Part shown: piece by piece, positions 27,516 through 37,281 of the stretch | How positions within the stretch are numbered: position 1 is the stretch's first letter | Layout: each line of letters starts with the position of its first letter | DNA from: Bremerella alba | GTDB taxonomy: Bacteria; Planctomycetota; Planctomycetia; Pirellulales; Pirellulaceae | DNA length: 64,000 nt | NCBI RefSeq assembly: GCF_013618625.1 | Contig: NZ_JABRWO010000012.1 | Location: 62,001-126,000, forward strand | Reading direction: 5' to 3' | The notes under the pieces: generated by a model | Told to the model about the DNA's origin: nothing | Databases searched by the model: none | The model's input: the letters and a program-made list of their open reading frames with translations, nothing else | Made by a program: the position numbers and the translations under genes

Positions 27516-29018
27516 TCAGCGTTTGGCGTCATACTGGCGCAGCAACACATCAAGCTCTTGAATCTTCTGCTTAATGTTTGGCCGCGAATCGTTGATCAAA
27601 TTGTTGTTTTCATTCGGGTCTTCCACCAAATCGTAGAACTCGTCGCAGCCTTGGTTGTGATCGTCACGCACGAGCTTAAAACGATCGGTTCGGTAACATC
27701 GAAGCGAAGCGGTCGCATAGTGGATCATGTTGTACTCAGCGAAGACGTCGTTGCTCCAGTCTTCTGGTTGCTCACCCTTTAACAGCGGCAAAAGACTACG
27801 GCCTTTCAGCTGCGGGTCTGCTTGTACACCAGCCAATTGTGCCAGCGTGGGGAAAATATCGAGCGCCGTCGCCGTCTGAGCAATCTCTGTTTCCGGCGAA
27901 ACGATGCCTGGCCAACGCACTACAGCCGGGACTCGAAGAGACTCCTCATACAGGTTTGGACGGTACTTATTGGAAATCACCTTAACACCGTTGTGAACCT
28001 CGCCTGGCGGTTGCTTTTTGGTCGCCCACAAGCCATTCCCTTTGTGCCAGATGCCATGGTGCCCCATGTTGAACCCGTGGTCGGAAGTAAAAATCACCAA
28101 TGTATTATCCGCCAACTGATTCTCATCCAACGCGGCGAGTAGCCGACCTAGGTTTCGGTCGACGCCTGAGGTGCTGGCCAGGTACTCACGCATCATCTTT
28201 TTAATCCGCACGATGTCGAGCCCGGGGTAATCAGGGATTGCAGGATCGAGTTCGGCGTACGGCTGCCAATCTTCGGGCGCTACCGGCAACCATTTACCGT
28301 GCGGTGCCCGGGTCGACAGGCACAAAAAGAAAGGACGCTGCTTGTTTCTTTCGATAAAGCCGATTGCCCGATCGGTCAGAATATTGGTCGTAAGCCCCTC
28401 GAACTTGCGAATCACTCCGTCTTCTTCCAACATCGGGTTATCCGGAGACGTTCCACCGCCGGTAAGTCCCATGAAGTAATCGAACCCGTGCTGCGTCGGA
28501 TGAAACTTCTCATTGCCCGGAGCGGTCCAGTCCCCCAAGTGCCACTTGCCGACCAGCCCGGTTCGGTAGCCGGCCGTTTTGAGAAGCTCAGCAATGGTGA
28601 ACGTACCATCGGGATCCAAGCGAACTTCGTCGTTGGGATCGTATAGCTTATGTCCTGGCTGAGGAATGAAATCGGGAATCCCCAACTCACTGGCATACCG
28701 TCCTGTCATGAACGAAGCACGGGCCGGACTGCAAACAGGTGTCGTGCAAAAGAAATTACGAAAGACGGCTCCTTCGCTGGCGAGGCGATCCAGGTTGGGT
28801 GTCGCCGCAGGGGGAACATTGCGATACTGACCGGAACGTACGGCCGATCCAAACGCCCAAGGTGCCTGATCATCAGTCAGCACGATGACAATGTTTGGCT
28901 TTTCTCCCCAGCCGATCGTTGTCATTAGGATGACGAGAAAAAGACTGCATCCAATTTCTGTAAATCTATACACGGAAAAGACCTTCGATACGGACCGGGA
29001 GATGTATCCCAGTAGCAT
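27516..29018 (-). CDS. Secreted sulfatase (type I, formylglycine)
   Basis: 500-residue arylsulfatase-family enzyme, probably cleaving sulfate esters from algal or other polysaccharides, as is common in marine planctomycetes. An N-terminal hydrophobic export segment (about residues 20-37) precedes the mature start KPNIVIVLTDDQ, whose Asp pair binds calcium. C-S-P-A-R at 96-100 is the CxPxR site where Cys becomes formylglycine, followed by ASFMTGR. TSDHGFNMGHHG and the His/Asp metal residues are also present. ATG at 29018 is chosen over a TTG at 29072 that lies inside recG. It is 38 bases after recG. The exact substrate cannot be told. Confidence 0.92.
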   Translation of the reverse strand: MLLGYISRSVSKVFSVYRFTEIGCSLFLVILMTTIGWGEKPNIVIVLTDDQAPWAFGSAVRSGQYRNVPPAATPNLDRLASEGAVFRNFFCTTPVCSPARASFMTGRYASELGIPDFIPQPGHKLYDPNDEVRLDPDGTFTIAELLKTAGYRTGLVGKWHLGDWTAPGNEKFHPTQHGFDYFMGLTGGGTSPDNPMLEEDGVIRKFEGLTTNILTDRAIGFIERNKQRPFFLCLSTRAPHGKWLPVAPEDWQPYAELDPAIPDYPGLDIVRIKKMMREYLASTSGVDRNLGRLLAALDENQLADNTLVIFTSDHGFNMGHHGIWHKGNGLWATKKQPPGEVHNGVKVISNKYRPNLYEESLRVPAVVRWPGIVSPETEIAQTATALDIFPTLAQLAGVQADPQLKGRSLLPLLKGEQPEDWSNDVFAEYNMIHYATASLRCYRTDRFKLVRDDHNQGCDEFYDLVEDPNENNNLINDSRPNIKQKIQELDVLLRQYDAKR

Positions 29019-29055
29019 ACCAGCTTTTCTCTGGCACTCAACTTTCCTATAAGGG

Positions 29056-31152
29056 CTAACCCAAGTCGCCAATATCGAGTGATTTCCCGTATCGGATCAT
29101 TACCATTCGCTGAAGCTTTTCCCACTTCGCCCCGGCCAGGTTGGGATCGGTATCGGTGATCGAAAACGCATCCTCACGGGCCTTGGCCAGCAGTTCACCG
29201 TCGCGCTGCAAATCAGCGATTCGTAGCGGGGGCATGCCGTGTTGTTTCCACCCGAACAGATCGCCGGGGCCACGAAGCTTAAAGTCGACTTCGGCCAACT
29301 CGAATCCGTCGGTAGTGCCTGCGAATGCCGCTAAGCGTTCCTTCGAGGCGTCCGTTGCCGGATTGGCAAACACACAAAGATAGCCGGGGTGCTTGCCACG
29401 GCTGATCCGACCGCGAAGCTGATGCAGTTGAGCCAGGCCGAAGCGTTCGCCGCTTTCTATCGTCATGAGCACCGCATTCGCGACGTCGACGCCGACTTCC
29501 ACCACCGTCGTGGCAATCAAGACATCGATCTTATGATTGGCAAAACGCTGCATCACAGCATCCTTTTCGGCTGGCGGCATGCGTCCATGCAACATCTCCA
29601 AACGAAACTCTTCCAGTTCGCCGTTGGCCAGGTGCTCGAGCAGTTGCTCGACGCCGCCGAGTGTGTCGTCGCGCTGCGTTTCATCAACCAGCGGTGCAAT
29701 GACGTAACCTTGCCGCCCTTCACGAAGCTTCTTGCGAAAAAACTCCCACCACTTGGCCCGCTGCTCGTCTTCGGCAATGTAAGTGCTGACTGACTGCCGA
29801 CCAGGCGGGGCGTTGCGGATGGTCGAGATATCAAGATCTCCGAACATGCCCAAGGCCACCGTGCGGGGAATCGGCGTGGCGGTCATCACCAGGTAATGCG
29901 GATCGTTGCCCGCACTTCGCAGCGCGGCGCGTTGACGGACGCCGAACTTGTGCTGCTCGTCGATGATCACCAAGCCGAGCTTTTGAAACGCAATTTCGGT
30001 CGCAATGATGGCCTGAGTTCCGATCAGTAGGTCGATCTCACCGGCGGCGACCTCTGCCAACAGCTTCGAGCGTTCCTTCTCGGTCAGCGAGCCCGTCAGT
30101 ACCCCAATCCGAACTTTCGCATGACTGAGTAGCTTGGTCAGGGTTCTTGCGTGCTGCTTGGCCAGGACTTCCGTCGGAGCCATCAGGGCGGCCTGGGTCT
30201 TGGCGGCAACGGCGGCCAGCATTGCATAGACCGAGACCATTGTCTTACCGGTTCCCACGTCTCCTTGCAGAAGCCGGTTCATGGGGATCGTGCGGTTCAG
30301 GTCATGGCAGATATCGTGGATCGACTTGTTCTGGTCTTCGGTCAATTCAAACGGAAGCAGCTTACGGATACGTTCATCAATCCGAAAATCAACGGGAATC
30401 GGCAGCGCACTTTTACGGTCATTGAGCTGATGCTTCCTGAGCGACATGGCAAGTTGCAGCACAAGCAATTCCTGATAGATGAACCGCTTTCGGGCTGCTT
30501 CCATGTCATCGCGAGAGTGCGGGCGGTGAATCTTATTCAGTGCATCGTGGACGGAGAGCAGCTCGTGTTGCTTCAGAAACGAGTCAGGCAGAACTTCTTC
30601 CAGATCGCCACCATGCGTTTCGAGCGCCGTGTGAACCATCTTCCGCATCAAGCCCTGGCGAACTCCTTCGGTTAGTGGGTAGATCGGCAGCAGTTTGCCC
30701 CCTTCGGGGTGATCGCCTGGCTCGACGATATCGACCACCGGGTGGGCCATTTCCCAGCGATTGCCTTGAAACCGAGGACGACCCGATACGATCACGTGCT
30801 GTCCGATTTGAAATCGCTTTCGCAGAAAAGGCTGATTAAACCAAACACCGCGAACGTAGGCCTGATTATCGCGAACGAGTACTCCCAGTATGCTGCGTCC
30901 AGGTCCGGTTCCGCGGAAGTCGACGTCTTCGATCACGCCGGTAATCGAAGCGGGTTCGTCTTCTTTGAGATCGTCGGTAGGGACAATCTCTAGCAAGTCT
31001 TGATAGTCGCGCGGAAAGAAAAAGATGAGGTCCAGCGCTGTATAAAGTTGAAGCTTAGCCAACTTCTCGGCACGTTGCGGACCGACCCCTTTGAGGAACT
31101 GAACCGGCGTGCGAAGACGCTGCAGAGGGGTCGAAGCGTGGCTGTCTGACAT
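29056..31152 (-). CDS. recG: ATP-dependent DNA helicase RecG
   Basis: 698-residue helicase that reverses stalled replication forks and processes recombination junctions. An N-terminal wedge/OB domain (about residues 20-160) is followed by two RecA-like domains. Walker A GDVGTGKT is at 297-304 and Walker B DEQH at 398-401. MTATPIPRT motif III and the C-terminal LHQLRGRISRGKHPGYL are present, as is the RecG-type end GPGDLFGWKQHG. Length fits the family. rnhA lies 29 bases upstream, so the two are likely co-transcribed DNA-repair genes. Confidence 0.97.
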   Translation of the reverse strand: MSDSHASTPLQRLRTPVQFLKGVGPQRAEKLAKLQLYTALDLIFFFPRDYQDLLEIVPTDDLKEDEPASITGVIEDVDFRGTGPGRSILGVLVRDNQAYVRGVWFNQPFLRKRFQIGQHVIVSGRPRFQGNRWEMAHPVVDIVEPGDHPEGGKLLPIYPLTEGVRQGLMRKMVHTALETHGGDLEEVLPDSFLKQHELLSVHDALNKIHRPHSRDDMEAARKRFIYQELLVLQLAMSLRKHQLNDRKSALPIPVDFRIDERIRKLLPFELTEDQNKSIHDICHDLNRTIPMNRLLQGDVGTGKTMVSVYAMLAAVAAKTQAALMAPTEVLAKQHARTLTKLLSHAKVRIGVLTGSLTEKERSKLLAEVAAGEIDLLIGTQAIIATEIAFQKLGLVIIDEQHKFGVRQRAALRSAGNDPHYLVMTATPIPRTVALGMFGDLDISTIRNAPPGRQSVSTYIAEDEQRAKWWEFFRKKLREGRQGYVIAPLVDETQRDDTLGGVEQLLEHLANGELEEFRLEMLHGRMPPAEKDAVMQRFANHKIDVLIATTVVEVGVDVANAVLMTIESGERFGLAQLHQLRGRISRGKHPGYLCVFANPATDASKERLAAFAGTTDGFELAEVDFKLRGPGDLFGWKQHGMPPLRIADLQRDGELLAKAREDAFSITDTDPNLAGAKWEKLQRMVMIRYGKSLDIGDLG

Positions 31153-31181
31153 TCCGTCCTCACCAGGGCGATCCGTCGGGG

Positions 31182-31646
31182 TTATCGGTACGGCTGATAC
31201 GCCGCCACGGCCAATTCATCGCAACGATCGTTTTCCGGGTGTCCACTGTGACCGGCGACCCGGGTATATTTCACGCGATGTTTTTGCAGTTGCTCGTCCA
31301 ACTGTTTCCACAGGTCGTCATTCTTAACTGGCTTCCACTGTTTGCCTTCTTTGCGTTGCCAGTTGTTCTTCTTCCAGTTTGGCATCCACTCGGTCATGCC
31401 TTTGCCGACATACACGCTATCGGTAAACAGTTCGATATTGCATGCCCGGCTCAGGGTTTGCAGGCCCTGGATGACGGCCATCAATTCCATGCGATTGTTG
31501 GTCGTCTCGCGTTCGCCGCCTGATTTTTCCATTTCTTTGCCGGTAGAAGGATGCCGCAAGATGCACGCCCAGCCGCCGGGGCCAGGGTTCCCGCTACAGG
31601 CTCCATCGGTGTAAAGAAGAACCTCAGGCTCGAAGGTGGCCGCCAT
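31182..31646 (-). CDS. rnhA: Ribonuclease HI
   Basis: 154-residue enzyme that cuts RNA in RNA-DNA hybrids. The four catalytic carboxylates are Asp14 (YTDGACSGNPGPGGW), Glu54 (RMELMAVIQGL), Asp76 (LFTDSVYVGKGM) and Asp143 (RCDELA), with His133 in GHSGHPEND. The basic handle region KKNNWQRKEGKQWKPVKNDDLW is present, giving the E. coli-like full form. It lies directly before recG, fitting a role in R-loop removal. Confidence 0.97.
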   Translation of the reverse strand: MAATFEPEVLLYTDGACSGNPGPGGWACILRHPSTGKEMEKSGGERETTNNRMELMAVIQGLQTLSRACNIELFTDSVYVGKGMTEWMPNWKKNNWQRKEGKQWKPVKNDDLWKQLDEQLQKHRVKYTRVAGHSGHPENDRCDELAVAAYQPYR

Positions 31647-31728
31647 GCACTGCTCCCTATGAATCGATCGCTAAACGAGCGATTATGTCCCGGGATGCGC
31701 CTGGGATAAAGCCCCACTTTCAAGATGA

Positions 31729-33636
31729 TCAATTTCTCGTCGTCGAATCGATCGTTTCCGGCGTTTCTACCTGACGCGACCCTTGAATTCGGACAAAATC
31801 GCCATGCTTGCTCTTCGTGATGTCATCGATGCGGGAAGTGAACGAGTCTTCACGAACATCGGGACGGTCTTCAATTACCCACGGGATGTCCACGAAAAAC
31901 GTGCTACCTTTGCCCAGTTCGCTCTCAGCGCGAACCGTTCCACCTAGCAGTTGGCATAACTCTCGGACGATCGACAAGCCGAGGCCTGTCCCCGAGTATT
32001 CACGCGTGAGTGTGTCCCCTTGCGAGGCCGTTCCTTGTCGGAACTTCTCGAAAATGATTTCGCGATCCTCTTCCGCAATGCCCACACCCGTGTCGCTCAC
32101 CGAAAGCTCAAGCCGATTGTCGATGCGATTCGCTTTAACGACAATGCGTCCTCCTTCCGGCGTGAACTTAATGGCATTGGAAAGCAAGTTCGTCAGAATT
32201 TGCTGGAACTTCGATTGGTCCTGAAGCGCCGGCTCTTCCTGGGGATCGACGTGACACGTCAGATCGATGTTCTTTTCTTCAGTAAGAGAGCGAACCATGT
32301 CACACGCGCCGCTGACAATCGAGGCGACCGAGAAGCGCGACGGGCGGACTTCCATCCGGCCGCTTTCCACCTTGGCTAGGTCGAGAATGTCGTTGATCAT
32401 GTCCAACAACAAACGCCCCGATTTTCGGATATTCTCGACGTAACGCTTCTGTTTATCGTTCAGGCTGTCGATGCCACGCAGCACGTCCGAGAAACCCAAG
32501 ATACTATTGAGCGGCGTCCGCAGTTCGTGGCTCATACTTGCCAGGAAGTCGCTTTTCAAGCAGTTCATCTCGTACAACTGCATGTTGGCTTGGGCCAGTT
32601 GATCGACCTTGCCGTCGAGATCGTGGTTGACGTAGGTCAACTTGTTCTGGGCATCGATCAAGTGAGCCAACATGCGGTTGAACGATGTCGCTAAATCTTC
32701 AAATTCGTCACCAGTGTAGATCTCGGCTCGTACGTCCAAGTGTCCCTGGCTCACCTCGTCGCTCACATCACGCAGGTGAGTCAGCGGTTTCACGATGATG
32801 TACCGGACAATCAAGTAAAGTGCGATCATGGAAAGCGCCACCGTAATGATCGCCGTAGCGAGCAGGTAGGCCCGGTTTTTGGTAAGCGCGATCTGCGTGA
32901 TCTCGTCGTCTTTGACGATCTTGATCACGTTGAAAGGCAATTCATTCTCAAGCGGAAACCCAGTGGTCGAGACGGCCAGATCTAGATTCGTGTTGTGGCA
33001 GGCAACTGTGCAGTTTCGTTTCCAATAGATGGGCTGATAGTAAATGTACTTCTGACGCTGGGCATCGTAGAAAGCTTCCGACGCCGGCGAATAGGCAATG
33101 GTGTCTTCGTCGTTATCGTCACCACCCCGCCCTAGTTCCACGAATTCGTCGGTCGTTTCTTGGGTGCTGATGCCAGGCGTGCTGAGGAATTTTTCGAGGA
33201 TATCCTTATCACGCGTTTGCTGAATATCCTTCAACCGCCGTAGGATCTCGGCTTCCTCTTCATTGGCAGGCAGAAGAATGCGTTCTTCGGGTCGACTCGT
33301 TGCGGCAAGCTTGCGGTCGGCCGGGTCAAGTGTCATCACTTCCCAGTCGTACTTCATGTACTCCAGTTCGAGCCCCGTATCGCGAACGTGCTCGTCCCAT
33401 CCTTCAGGATTTTTCTGAGCCTGAGCATCATGCTTCCAGTGGATCTTCATAAGCACCGCATCGACCAAATGCCGACCGGTACTTAGGTTGTTGTTATGCA
33501 CCAACTGTTCGGTAGACTGTCCGTACCACCAGAAGCTGCCGGTAATCAGCAGCAACAGACACGTTCCGTACAGAAAGCGGCATTTTCGCTCGAGATTGGT
33601 CTCGCCGAGTACGCGCTTGATGGAACGATAGGACAT
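31729..33636 (-). CDS. Membrane sensor histidine kinase with a CX3CH haem-like motif
   Basis: 635-residue sensor. TM1 lies at about residues 21-40. A large periplasmic sensor domain (about 41-255) ends in RNCTVACHN, where Cys209, Cys213 and His214 form CxxxCH, a spaced variant of the c-type haem motif. TM2 is about 256-281, HAMP about 281-333, a short coiled coil follows, then HisKA with His370 (SMSHELRTPLNSILGFSDVL) and a full HATPase_c (N, G1, F and G2 boxes). The sensor resembles the Tll0287/DUF3365 type. No response regulator is adjacent. Redox or gas sensing is plausible but inferred. Confidence 0.85.
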   Translation of the reverse strand: MSYRSIKRVLGETNLERKCRFLYGTCLLLLITGSFWWYGQSTEQLVHNNNLSTGRHLVDAVLMKIHWKHDAQAQKNPEGWDEHVRDTGLELEYMKYDWEVMTLDPADRKLAATSRPEERILLPANEEEAEILRRLKDIQQTRDKDILEKFLSTPGISTQETTDEFVELGRGGDDNDEDTIAYSPASEAFYDAQRQKYIYYQPIYWKRNCTVACHNTNLDLAVSTTGFPLENELPFNVIKIVKDDEITQIALTKNRAYLLATAIITVALSMIALYLIVRYIIVKPLTHLRDVSDEVSQGHLDVRAEIYTGDEFEDLATSFNRMLAHLIDAQNKLTYVNHDLDGKVDQLAQANMQLYEMNCLKSDFLASMSHELRTPLNSILGFSDVLRGIDSLNDKQKRYVENIRKSGRLLLDMINDILDLAKVESGRMEVRPSRFSVASIVSGACDMVRSLTEEKNIDLTCHVDPQEEPALQDQSKFQQILTNLLSNAIKFTPEGGRIVVKANRIDNRLELSVSDTGVGIAEEDREIIFEKFRQGTASQGDTLTREYSGTGLGLSIVRELCQLLGGTVRAESELGKGSTFFVDIPWVIEDRPDVREDSFTSRIDDITKSKHGDFVRIQGSRQVETPETIDSTTRN

Positions 33637-33750
33637 AGATCGTTTTCAGTCTTCAGTTTTCAGTGTTCGGCCAGAACACACGTGGAATCGATTACCTTTG
33701 AATTCTAGGAGTTTCCCACTTCTGAAACTACCCAGATTTCCTGGATTGGC

Positions 33751-36036
33751 CTACATCATGTCGATCGGGTCGACATCGGCAATCCACAGGACATCGTCCG
33801 GAACGGCTACCTTTTCGCGGCAACGCAGGACCGCGGCCCTCATTAGAAGTCGATCGAAGCTGTGCAGCAGTAAGTGATAGCGATAATTCCCCCGCAGCTT
33901 TTCGATAGGGGCAGGAGCCGGGCCTTGCTGCGAGATATCCCCCCCCTGCTCTTGAGCAAAACGAGTCAACTCCTCAGAAACCTGCTGCATGAAAAGCTCC
34001 ACCGCAGGCTGCGTCGGACCACGCGCAATGATCCGAACCATGTGCGCAAATGGCGTCATTTGAAAGTCGCGACGAAATGGCAGCTCACGTTCGGCAAACA
34101 GTGCGTAGTCGTGCCGCGTGGCCGCCTCGATCGCTGGATGATCGGGGCTTAGCGTTTGCACCAGGACTTCCCCCCCCAGGTCTCCTCGACCGGTTCGTCC
34201 GGCAACTTGGGTAATCAGCTGGAAGGTCCGCTCACCAGCACGGACATCGGGAAAGTGCAACGCTGTGTCCGCATTGATCACACCCACCAGTGTCACATTG
34301 GGAAAGTCCAACCCCTTAGCGATCATCTGTGTACCGACCAGAATCTTCACTTCTTGACTGCGAAACCGCTCGAGCGCCGCTTCGTGCGACCCTGGCTTCT
34401 TCATCGTGTCCGAGTCCATCCGAATGATCGGATACGATCCGAATTTCGACTTCACCTCTTGCTCAAGTTTCTGGGTTCCGATTCCCGAAAATCGAATCCC
34501 GCTATAGCGACACGTGGGTTCCGGACAGACGCGGGGAGCCGAACTCCGGTAGTCGCAGTAATGGCAAACCGTGCTGCCGTCGGTGATATGATGCGTCAGC
34601 GGAATTTCGCAGTGAGGGCACTCGACCAGATGCCCACAAGCTGGGCACTGAATGTGGGTACTATGCCCTCGACGATTCAGTAGCAAGATGATCTGCCCGT
34701 CCAGTTCAAGAGTCCGCTTCATCGATTGGTAAAGCTGTCGACTAATGGCCCCACGAAAGCTGGCCGTTTTGTCGTATCGCATGTCGACGGTGCGCACAGC
34801 TGGTAATGGACGATTGCCAATGCGGTGTGGCATTGGGATCAACGCGTACTGACCTTCCTGGGCGCGATAGTAGGTTTCGAGCGAAGGAGTCGCCGTCCCC
34901 AAAATCAGCGGGACCTTCTCGTATTCGGCCCGCTTCGCGGCGACTTCCCGGGCATGGTAGCGCGGCATGGAATCTTGCTTGAACGAAGTATCGTGCTCTT
35001 CATCCAGGATGATCATCCCCAACTGTGGTGTCGGAGCAAACACGGCACTGCGGGCCCCTACCACAACGTTGACGATGCCTGAGGCAATGCGTTTCCACTG
35101 CCAGTGCCGTTCGACATCGCTCATATGGCTGTGCAGGACGGCTATCCGATCGAACCGCGAAGCAAATCGCTGCTTGGTTTGCGGGGTGAGGCTGATTTCC
35201 GGAACCAGGACAATCGCCTGCTTCCCTTGATCGATCACGTGCTCAATGGCCTGAATATAGACTTCGGTCTTTCCGCTGCCCGTGACCCCATGCAACAAGA
35301 TAGGCTTGGGTTGCGGGTCGCTGACTTGGGCAAGGATCGTTTTTAGCGCCGACGATTGAGCTTCATTCAATGTCTTGGCTACTTCGCGCTCGATATCAAT
35401 CTCGTCGAAGTGGGCATGACTAACGCGGCGAACCTCGGATTCGATCAGCTTTTTTTTGCGAAGCCCGGTGATGGGCGCCTGGGTGCAGCGGCACTTGTCG
35501 GCCAAATCCCCAGGCGTCATCGGTTTACTGGAAGCGGCCAGTGTAGTCAGCACGTGATGCTGTTTCTCAGGCAACTTGATTGTGGCAATCCGGACAGCCA
35601 CTTCCCTGGGAACGCTCAGCAGCGTCACTTCCCGCGTCCCCGCATTGCCGCGTACTGCCGCCGGGATAACCGCGTCGAGAACCTGTCCCCAACTGGCCAG
35701 GTAATACTCGGCCATCCACTGGGTCATCTGCAGCATTTGCGAGGAAAGCAGCGTCTGTTGATCGAGGGCCGACAACACGTACTTCAACTTGCGACGGCCA
35801 TACTCTTTCCGTTCGACGGCCACGCAGTATGCCATCACGCGGCGATTGGATCTTCCCAGGGGGACGTAAACCCGGCGGCCCGGCAAGATTTCGCCTACCA
35901 ATTCATCGGGAACCAGGTAATCGAACGACTTCTCTGGCCCGGTCGACATTACGATCGATGCAACCAGCCCTGTCTGGGCATCGTCTTGCTCCCAGGGGGT
36001 CGAATCGTCGCCGAAAAGTCCTTTTTGATTCTTCAC
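33751..36036 (-). CDS. priA: Primosomal protein N' (replication restart helicase)
   Basis: 761-residue PriA helicase, which reloads the replisome at repaired forks. An N-terminal DNA 3'-end-binding domain (about residues 20-130) precedes the helicase core. Walker A GVTGSGKT is at 250-257 and DEEH at 345-348. Two zinc clusters occur in the Cys-rich insert (CPACGHLVECPHC and CHYCDYRSSAPRVCPEPTC). GTQKLEQEV, IGTQMIAKGLDFPNVTLVGV-type motifs and QVAGRTGRG motif VI are present. The start is GTG at 36036. It stands alone on the minus strand, divergent from nadD. Confidence 0.96.
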   Translation of the reverse strand: MKNQKGLFGDDSTPWEQDDAQTGLVASIVMSTGPEKSFDYLVPDELVGEILPGRRVYVPLGRSNRRVMAYCVAVERKEYGRRKLKYVLSALDQQTLLSSQMLQMTQWMAEYYLASWGQVLDAVIPAAVRGNAGTREVTLLSVPREVAVRIATIKLPEKQHHVLTTLAASSKPMTPGDLADKCRCTQAPITGLRKKKLIESEVRRVSHAHFDEIDIEREVAKTLNEAQSSALKTILAQVSDPQPKPILLHGVTGSGKTEVYIQAIEHVIDQGKQAIVLVPEISLTPQTKQRFASRFDRIAVLHSHMSDVERHWQWKRIASGIVNVVVGARSAVFAPTPQLGMIILDEEHDTSFKQDSMPRYHAREVAAKRAEYEKVPLILGTATPSLETYYRAQEGQYALIPMPHRIGNRPLPAVRTVDMRYDKTASFRGAISRQLYQSMKRTLELDGQIILLLNRRGHSTHIQCPACGHLVECPHCEIPLTHHITDGSTVCHYCDYRSSAPRVCPEPTCRYSGIRFSGIGTQKLEQEVKSKFGSYPIIRMDSDTMKKPGSHEAALERFRSQEVKILVGTQMIAKGLDFPNVTLVGVINADTALHFPDVRAGERTFQLITQVAGRTGRGDLGGEVLVQTLSPDHPAIEAATRHDYALFAERELPFRRDFQMTPFAHMVRIIARGPTQPAVELFMQQVSEELTRFAQEQGGDISQQGPAPAPIEKLRGNYRYHLLLHSFDRLLMRAAVLRCREKVAVPDDVLWIADVDPIDMM

Positions 36037-36162
36037 AAAATCCCGAAATGTTGGCGGTCGAAGCGGTCATCCTGGCCAATTATGCCCAGGACCGATACGA
36101 TAGCACTTTGACGGCAACCTTCCCACCACGCCGAAATCGGCTAGCGAGAAAGGGGGAGTTTC

Positions 36163-36786
36163 ATGCGATTAGGAATTTACGGGGGTTCGTTTTCCCCCAT
36201 TCATAACGGCCACTTACTCCTCGCAGAATCGTGTCGCGAGCAGTACGCACTCGATGAAGTGTGGTTTCTGCCAGCGGCTACCAATCCCTTGAAACAAGAC
36301 GGCGTGCTGGCCTCGGATGCCCATCGCGTGGCAATGATCGAACTTGCGATCGCTGGCAACCTTGCGTTCAAATGCAGTTCTCTTGAGCTTCAGCGGGGTG
36401 GTCTCAGTTATACTGTCGACACACTTAGAGCAGTGCAGAAAATCGTCCCCCAGGCCGAGCTATTCCTACTGGTCGGCGGCGACTCATTTGCCTCTTTCTT
36501 TCATTGGCACAAGATCGAAGAAATCTGTGCGCTGGCCACCATTTGCACTGTCGGCCGTCCCGGTAGTGATTTAAGCGACTGGGGACGCCTGCCGGAAGTC
36601 CTTAGCGAAGATCAAATGGCGCACATCCAGCAGCATTTTGTCGAAATGCCGCTGATTGATCTTTCCAGCACGGACATCCGCCAACGGATCGCTAGCGGCA
36701 AATCCATCCGTTATATGGTGCCGCGCAGTGTCGAAAAGTACCTTGAAACGCAGCGAGTCTTTAGCAAACAAGCGGCGCCGGCCTAG
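36163..36786 (+). CDS. nadD: Nicotinate-nucleotide adenylyltransferase
   Basis: 207-residue nucleotidyltransferase that makes deamido-NAD from nicotinate mononucleotide and ATP. GGSFSPIHNGHL (residues 7-18) is the ATP-binding GxFxPxHxGH motif, and LSSTDIRQRIASG is the C-terminal ISSTxIR block. PAATNPLKQDG and LLVGGDSFASF are also typical of NadD. Length matches. It is divergent from priA and convergent with a small hypothetical gene 13 bases away. Confidence 0.95.
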   Translation: MRLGIYGGSFSPIHNGHLLLAESCREQYALDEVWFLPAATNPLKQDGVLASDAHRVAMIELAIAGNLAFKCSSLELQRGGLSYTVDTLRAVQKIVPQAELFLLVGGDSFASFFHWHKIEEICALATICTVGRPGSDLSDWGRLPEVLSEDQMAHIQQHFVEMPLIDLSSTDIRQRIASGKSIRYMVPRSVEKYLETQRVFSKQAAPA

Positions 36787-36799
36787 TGCGCAACTGCCG

Positions 36800-37060
36800 T
36801 TATGCAGCGCGTCGACGCCCCAACACCTGCCCCAGTTGCGGCGTCAGGGGTGTTTGCTCTAAGGAAGGGTCGCTTTTAAGGGCATCCAGCACTTGATCTA
36901 GCTGCTCCATGGAAGACAGGCTGAGATCGAGAAAGATCCAACGTTTGCCAGCGATTTCGCAAACGCCGCCTCCTTGACCGTCGAGCCATTCACGGCGTAT
37001 CTGATAGCCCAGGTCCTTTGCGGTAGCGATGGCCTGGTCGAGCAGATCGAGGGTGTGCAT
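36800..37060 (-). CDS. Small conserved-looking hypothetical protein
   Basis: 86-residue cytoplasmic protein with no signal or membrane segment. The sequence is compact and balanced: MHTLDLLDQAIATAKDLGY, then a beta hairpin-like RREWLDGQGGGVCEIAGKRWIFLDLSLS, then helix QLDQVLDALK and a proline-containing tail. I do not recognise a family. Codon use and length look real. It ends 13 bases from nadD and is divergent from the downstream sensor kinase gene. No function is assigned. Confidence 0.6.
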   Translation of the reverse strand: MHTLDLLDQAIATAKDLGYQIRREWLDGQGGGVCEIAGKRWIFLDLSLSSMEQLDQVLDALKSDPSLEQTPLTPQLGQVLGRRRAA

Positions 37061-37281
37061 CCTTGCGAACTCCGATGATCTAGGTAATTTGCATGAGCAA
37101 CAATAAAGGTTGCCGATTGTTCAGGCGGAAATTGTAGCGATCAATGGGGAATCGTCGATAGACATATTACGGGCCAGCGCGATTAGGCCGTCGATTTCGT
37201 CGAAAGGATTCTACGATTTCGGTTGATACAGGCTGCTAGCTCGCTCACCAGTCGCGATTAAACACGGAAGCAGGGTCAAGG

